From the NCBI GenBank assembly GCA_947628715.1, contig CANRAW010000008.1, forward strand, positions 1 to 49,779: 49,779 nt of DNA, read 5' to 3'. A program made the position numbers and the translations under genes. The notes below the pieces were generated by a model. That model saw nothing but the letters and a program-made list of their open reading frames with translations. It did no database searches and was not told the DNA's origin. How positions within the stretch are numbered: the stretch's first letter is position 1; each line of letters starts with the position of its first letter. Shown here piece by piece: positions 47,001 to 49,779 of this stretch. Origin of the DNA: an uncultured Clostridia bacterium (lineage in GTDB: Bacteria; Bacillota; Clostridia; TANB77; CAG-508).

Positions 47001-48905
47001 GAATTAGTTGAGTATGAAAATGAAAATACTCAAGTAGTAAGAGCTAGAACTATAACAGACGGAAACGGATACTATGAGATTAAAAACTACATCGCAGGTG
47101 ATTATGCAGTAAGATTCGTATATGGCTCTAACGGAGAAGACAAATACACTGACACTGATGGTACATACATTTACAATGATGATCAAAGAAATAGCATTAA
47201 GTCTACAGCTACAGTAACAAAAGAAAGAAATGGATATAAGACTTATGGTGTAAATGGACAATACTATCAATCAACAAAGGCTAACCCAAATACTGATGTA
47301 TTAAAATATTGGTATGCAAAATATAATGGAAATGATTATATTGCATCAACAAAGGAAAACTTTGATAAAGAAAATGCAGCTGAGACACAAAACAAAGAAA
47401 GATATTCAGATGCTTATGACGAGGTAAATGCAAGAATTAGACAAATCGAAGCAAAAACTGCAGGAACGGAAGACGGTGTATTAAGTGGAGATAAAGCAAA
47501 AGTTGACAACTCTTGGTCATGGAACTATGAGTGGGATGGCGTATACAATAATCAAGTAGCAGGAGATGCTAAACACCTAGACAGGATGGAAGCATACACA
47601 TCTACATTAGTTGTAGAAATTGAGTATACTCAAACTGAAGTTGAAGGTAACAGAGAGCATGAATTCTATAGATATGAAGTAAACGATGTAGACTTTGGTT
47701 TAACACCAAGAGCAGATGCAAACTTAACAATAGATAAGACTGTATCAAATATCAAGATTTACCTACAAGATGGTACATTACAACTTGATGCTAACATTTA
47801 CCCAGACGGAACTGTTAGATTTACTAACGATGCAACATACCAAAACATAGTATTACCTAGAACAAATAATGCGTACTATTTAGACGATTTAATCGAAGTA
47901 TTATTCGACGAACAATTACTAAATGGTGCAACATTAGAGGCAACATACACAATTACAGTAACAAATAATGGTCAATCAAATACAATAACATACTTCTATA
48001 ATGGTGAGGACCTATATCACCCAATCGCACTTGCATACTACTATGGAGATGCAAATGGTGAAAGTTTACAAAACATTGTATACTATGAAAGTGATAGAGG
48101 AGACAATAACCCAGTTGTAACTCATGATACACCAAATGAAAAATATGCAGTTCAAAGCTGTAATACTGACAAGACAAAGATAACTGATGTAAGAACTAGA
48201 GCTACAAACATTGTAGACTTTGTTGACCCTAACATGACATTTACACAGAAAAATCATGCAGGACAGGATATAAACCTTGATTGGGAATTAACAGAACCAA
48301 GTCAATATAACTCAACTAGGGAAGCATATAATGGATACTATGGATTTAACAACTGGATAAGAGCTGTTGGAGGAAAATCATGGAGCTCATACTTAGATTA
48401 CTTAAATGAATATCCAAATGGACATACAACAGCAAACGAAGCTGGAGAATCAAATCTTTATACTCCATTATTACCTGGTGAGACTGCAACAACTACATTA
48501 ACACTATCTAAAGTGTTAGAGACATCAAGTACACTTACAAACGATTACGAATATGGAAACTTCATAGAAATTACAAAACTAGAAAACTATGCTGGTAAGG
48601 TATTAAAATTAAATGGATACGATATAACTGGTGAAACTAACCCTGAAACATCTGACCCAACACCTGAAATTCCAAATATGGATGTACCAGATCGTCCAAA
48701 TCCATTTGATCCAGAAAACCCACCAGAACGTCATATACCTACAATAGGAACATCTAAATCTGAAACAATTAATATTCACGCACCAACAGGACTTTCAGAA
48801 TCTGATGAAATTGTAGTAAATACATGGATTGTATTACTAGGACTTGTAATCTTAGCAGGCGGTATATTCGGAATCAAGAAATTTGTACTAACACCTAAAA
48901 ATTAA
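41007..48905 (+). CDS. Giant Cna-B/SpaA-repeat surface protein with C-terminal membrane anchor
   Basis: 2632 residues. Signal peptide at residues 1-29. The N-terminal domain has LQCIEPGNG with Cys 84, resembling the Cys segment of thioester adhesin domains, though the partner Gln is not certain. Then about six Cna-B/SpaA-like domains (starts near 382, 715, 855, 1000, 1128, 1260), each starting with a Lys-containing strand such as IVIQKVDASG, LLLRKVDGE or YLKKVEKD and ending near an ETKAPEGF- or EETRAPSGY-type strand with Glu, the residues that form isopeptide bonds. Two SdrD-B-like domains follow (about 1387 and 1957), then DUF11-like segments and a final helix (WIVLLGLVILAGGIFGI) with KK. 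No LPXTG. No in-frame CGG in 2632 codons. RBS AAAGGAGG, 20 bp after the previous gene. Confidence 0.87.
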   Translation: MSKTKMLKKIIIMMLVLIGLLTIHNSVSAVYYYDEWTTNGQLMTPGGLAAARAAIGQQATVAGEEYQGANEWWNLAGKYPNLQCIEPGNGADWKAADYSSFKVQGVIDLNPTGYNPNQGTLYYSNTGTSTRIDENGTAAKMAYTYYCASQAGTGLGTAQDWNNNFLSTNGMFRGYVQNFGVGDYSALQGYAQQTGGNGGSVNGNADKYAEFALALSQSEDPTKAVKGNTEKQIKQTEDGYVDGIEFTQAVTDKGEYDESSPSTEFEITAKAKLQDGSEVDVTVEGVDDLKDLQAGSYRVNVPGSTVPKTAEDTDANPTATITFHIKYNLFRGRAVIMYAPDGKMQARILTGGEMVKVEYDIVFKIGVDEIEPEEEEEPREDDVPLIRLIKVDQDEARLDGVTLKVVIDDPNGIETNLFVTDPSKEYDLELWIGRDLLDYQGGGQFGSNADQTLLGFLDDVKKNNASKFFDTKYQCGESKSRIEYDDEHVKPYIESEVLKKLLPKLKTTPTWQQWQSWIDQCAAKNHKSKLIGSYTDQKTGKTTYYYTHSDKCVEATKNMAEATAAAEKFAKDYPNSTDMLKEWLENMKFTPSKYVSMFGKLPTSEIGDIDFKYSAKKFFQESGCADYELTVSDLARILTADIQIDVTEVATKDGYIPWMNKSTKTIIIKYDGGDIKGVEYKDDENDKVELDYEAEDSEDGTYQITKVIAYNQIKDTEVFELTKYMWLSGDEIPMDNVVFTLKASAKETYDNGSSRVIDYTFNLTTDSSGKVKLTAEDYINLGIDVISRWTGEITFELTEISTHDRYILWQGSKKIIVNYNEGSASISSQEETNDGEDAFEAKASGVKVEVEAWNAPKSQPQIVIQKVDASGSALEGAVFDITIEGNGNTVSLSGVETNDAGEIVIYSTDLEGLQIDVLTRWSGTLNITLQETKAPEGFKLIEEAINVTVTYSGTSGLTGASGGGDKVTVETHKNSYTDNEGHEAECLVAAIIIENEQEGKLLLRKVDGETDTQEGLTGAEFRVSVNGYGVRGSVDENGYLDLTENAPGINLGSYTGTLTVTIEETRAPSGYHGLPSEKTVYLEYDNGLLTGINYGGDDEAETYIDVSLSEDGLTVVIAVKNFEGKDITPVYLKKVEKDSGVTLSNVDFSVIISKNEINSTADDRIDMDRTTYKTDDDGIFAITAEKLASIGIEKGYTGDLYVLIKELGAKEGYQPLEDEIYLRITYDNGTITETTVIKGNIDMTLVDNILTMTVENVRQMPDFVITKETLSNGVTENLSNVTLTIAIQGGKTVTERVGSDGRIVIPGEELGIEESYSGDVKVTITENSVSENGAVKIPEPIQITLKFENGKCVEVVEINNPVHASVVIRDMEVNIKVLDSKEPDENAVLAGYVWEELATTKGANTLIDGLYTTPSNDLDKYDPSASEYSDRRFEGIIVTLLNSDGSFASEVEGANPVVTDSQGYFEFKVPVGGKYIVRFTYNGQVFEPSPHAQVDPYRDFDTYKISSKASELQSDRQRVNNMLQEIGSYPLNYRGGQYGNTIAYRYDELKEVSNAIEDEIREEINTRENGKISDGELVSIYQRAASRVKDDPEVMNKIAYILDTRVNAYAGYSTQAGGIGSATGVQTWPYAGTQSKMYEESRYINLGLVKRDMTDLTLSKDIVDTMVSINKKDEKYDLEQGAGKYDQYIYQEDYDYSLNPNSDGIAFYQDDKIDVYVKYKITVRNTTGTPTRLREVVDYFDNKFSYASGYKTTTGAELKGLEVKKVGANGAEQDITATANRASVYGESSQIGITGNVPYNELYILFNNDNNALLQDGQRIDIYITVKLGKLDSSRDVMDNSSISSPYGGGRTAQEILQECIRDNKTLIMQNYAEVNGYWTNEGFLDMDSKPGTFVVKDYEDEKKTYTELYPTRRTSSKEAFADSLKRIEEIREDDAWNVELDISNLLTEEDSGEYYHRHLRGNVWEAVNDEVRTSADLYNRDRLLTYLANNNLSGIIVELVEYENENTQVVRARTITDGNGYYEIKNYIAGDYAVRFVYGSNGEDKYTDTDGTYIYNDDQRNSIKSTATVTKERNGYKTYGVNGQYYQSTKANPNTDVLKYWYAKYNGNDYIASTKENFDKENAAETQNKERYSDAYDEVNARIRQIEAKTAGTEDGVLSGDKAKVDNSWSWNYEWDGVYNNQVAGDAKHLDRMEAYTSTLVVEIEYTQTEVEGNREHEFYRYEVNDVDFGLTPRADANLTIDKTVSNIKIYLQDGTLQLDANIYPDGTVRFTNDATYQNIVLPRTNNAYYLDDLIEVLFDEQLLNGATLEATYTITVTNNGQSNTITYFYNGEDLYHPIALAYYYGDANGESLQNIVYYESDRGDNNPVVTHDTPNEKYAVQSCNTDKTKITDVRTRATNIVDFVDPNMTFTQKNHAGQDINLDWELTEPSQYNSTREAYNGYYGFNNWIRAVGGKSWSSYLDYLNEYPNGHTTANEAGESNLYTPLLPGETATTTLTLSKVLETSSTLTNDYEYGNFIEITKLENYAGKVLKLNGYDITGETNPETSDPTPEIPNMDVPDRPNPFDPENPPERHIPTIGTSKSETINIHAPTGLSESDEIVVNTWIVLLGLVILAGGIFGIKKFVLTPKN

Positions 48906-48947
48906 TGTAATGTAAAAAAGCATTAAAAGGCTTAGCACATAAATACT

Positions 48948-48979
48948 AAGAGAGAAGGCAAACGCCTTCTCTCTTTTTA
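48948..48979 (+). terminator. Terminator of the giant surface operon
   Basis: AAGAGAGAAGGC / GCCTTCTCTCTT, loop AAAC, followed by T residues. Confidence 0.9.
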
Positions 48980-48995
48980 GAACAAAAATAAAATA

Positions 48996-49024
48996 TTGAC
49001 AATACGTATAATACGTAGTATAAT
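48996..49024 (+). promoter_or_regulatory. hicAB promoter with overlapping operator
   Basis: TTGACA at 48996-49001, a 17-bp spacer and TATAAT at 49019-49024. Between them the word ATACGTA, itself containing the palindrome TACGTA, occurs twice 9 bp apart (49002 and 49011). This is a probable HicB operator for autoregulation. Confidence 0.8.
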
Positions 49025-49046
49025 AAAAATGTTAGGAGGAATAATT

Positions 49047-49230
49047 ATGACATTTCGAGAATTAGAAAAATTATTATCTTCTAATGGTTGGTATCATCAT
49101 CACACAAATGGTTCACACTACATATATAAGCATGAAAAAATAAATCGGTAATGTTGTTGTACCAAACCATAAAGGAGAAATCCCGAAAGGTACTCTTAAC
49201 AGTATATTAAAACAAGCAGGGTTGAAATAA
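49047..49230 (+). CDS. hicA: HicA mRNA interferase toxin, one +1 recoding site
   Basis: A 60-residue HicA-type toxin that cleaves mRNA. It is full length only when CGGT at 49146 is read as Gly: TFRELEKLLSSNGWYHHHTNGSHYIY, then EKIN-[G]-NVVVPNHKGEIPKGTLNSILKQAGLK. Catalytic His is in TNGSHYIY (GSH motif). In the standard code CGG is followed at once by TAA, giving a 34-codon peptide that retains the catalytic His but loses the C-terminal half of the fold. Start ATG after TTAGGAGG; hicB follows 33 bp later. The toxin can be made only if recoding works, so toxin level is tied to the decoding capacity for CGGN. Confidence 0.92.
49146..49149 (+). other. +1 recoding site CGGT followed by stop (hicA)
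   Basis: AAT-CGG-TAA in frame. Reading AAT-CGGT-AAT-GTT gives INGNVVVPNHKGEIPKGT, the conserved HicA second half. The zero-frame stop lies directly after CGG. Confidence 0.95.
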
Positions 49231-49263
49231 ACCCTAGCTTGCAAATATTTAGGGGGGAAAATT

Positions 49264-49695
49264 ATGAAAGTTGTTTATCCAGTATTGGTTTATGAAGAAA
49301 AAGATAGTAGATATTCTTCGTTTGTACCTGACTTAAATAATATATCTACCTTTGGAGACACATTAGAAGAAGTTATTGATATGACAGAAGAATTGATTGC
49401 TGGACAAATATTAGACGAAATGGAAGAAGGTAATAAAATACCGATTGCTAGCAAAATAGAAGATGTAACTTTTGAAAGGTTAGAGAAAGAGTTAGATATT
49501 GAAAATTGGGACTATGTATCGAAGTTTAAAACGTATATTATAGTTGATATAAGTGTGTATGCAGAAAAATTAGGAAAAGAATTAATAAAAAAAACAGTAA
49601 ATATTCCCAAATGGGTAAATACAAAAGCAGAAGAATTAAAAATAAATTTTTCAAAAACATTAGAAGAAGCATTGCTTGAACAAATATATAAATAA
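49264..49695 (+). CDS. hicB: HicB antitoxin
   Basis: A 143-residue antitoxin. The N-terminal partial RNase H-like HicB domain is clear (MKVVYPVLVYEEKDSRYSSF, VPDLNNISTFGDTLEEVID, MTEELIAGQILDEMEEG), and the C-terminal part (residues 75-143) is a longer helical extension, probably the DNA-binding region. It binds HicA and represses the hicAB promoter. Ribosome binding site AGGGGGGAAA. No CGG codon, so the antitoxin, unlike the toxin, does not depend on recoding. Confidence 0.9.
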   Translation: MKVVYPVLVYEEKDSRYSSFVPDLNNISTFGDTLEEVIDMTEELIAGQILDEMEEGNKIPIASKIEDVTFERLEKELDIENWDYVSKFKTYIIVDISVYAEKLGKELIKKTVNIPKWVNTKAEELKINFSKTLEEALLEQIYK

Positions 49696-49779
49696 AACGT
49701 AATTCATTTTGTAATGTATAAAATTTCTTGCCTTGGTAAAAATAGAAGAAAAAGCAAAAGAGAGGCGAAAAATTTGAAC
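49696..49779. other. Window end, no gene seen
   Basis: AT-rich; contains no complete gene, promoter or RNA that I recognise. Confidence 0.5.

Overview
The window comes from a low-GC, AT-rich bacterium of the Bacillota (class Clostridia), probably uncultured and gut-type. The evidence is the gene order gdpP-rplI-dnaB and radC-mreB-mreC-mreD-mrdA-minC, a Spo0E-like protein, two CotF-type coat proteins, MecA, strong sigma-A promoters with 17-bp spacers and AGGAGG-type ribosome binding sites.

The main observation is a recoding system. Thirteen genes look frameshifted, most of them core genes: ftsH, pcrA, gdpP, mreB, mreD, mrdA, minC, mecA, a ZIP transporter gene, a DUF4321 gene, a DUF4143 ATPase gene, hicA and a surface protein gene. 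Every break occurs at an in-frame CGG codon. Reading on in the +1 frame, so that CGGN behaves as one glycine codon (or C is skipped and GGN is read), restores the full-length family protein each time, often at an invariant glycine such as the PcrA Walker A glycine, MreB and MinC glycines and the GdpP GGGGH motif. I count 22 such sites on both strands. By eye I found no CGG read as arginine in any recognisable gene, although CGA, CGC, CGT, AGA and AGG are used for arginine. The one remaining in-frame CGG is in an unusual GC-rich 67-codon ORF at 13437. The closest parallel I know is the mitochondrial cox1 of Perkinsus, where AGGY is read as glycine with a +1 shift. I know of no genome-wide bacterial case.

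Layout. 1-3174: 3' part of a fibronectin-like surface protein gene. 3475-7216: AbrB-type antitoxin with a PIN toxin remnant, prfA, a DUF4143 ATPase gene between two identical 42-bp terminator repeats, and a ZIP metal transporter gene. 7213-8523 (-): unknown acidic protein. 8766-13314: pyrimidine-nucleoside phosphorylase, glycosyltransferase and pcrA. 13321-14445: GC-rich cassette, two coat proteins and a 6S-like RNA. 14538-21435: gdpP, rplI, dnaB, tilS, ftsH. 21529-24283: second DUF4143 ATPase gene with operator-like repeats, prs, rpsU. 24393-28027: two M16 peptidases, spo0E-like gene, mecA (-). 28211-34299: DUF4321 gene, radC and the mre/mrd/min shape-and-division cluster. 34400-35357 (-): three small unknown genes. 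35791-48905: two giant membrane-anchored surface proteins. 49047-49695: hicAB toxin-antitoxin.

Ten of the 22 recoding sites lie in five genes of the DUF4321/mreB/mreD/mrdA/minC cluster, and others in ftsH and gdpP. None lies in the likely highly expressed genes (rplI, rpsU, prs) or in the 4,363 codons of the two giant surface genes. Three explanations are possible: a C inserted before a glycine codon is near-neutral in this organism, recoding limits expression of envelope genes, or both. No tRNA, transposase, CRISPR array or reverse transcriptase was recognised.
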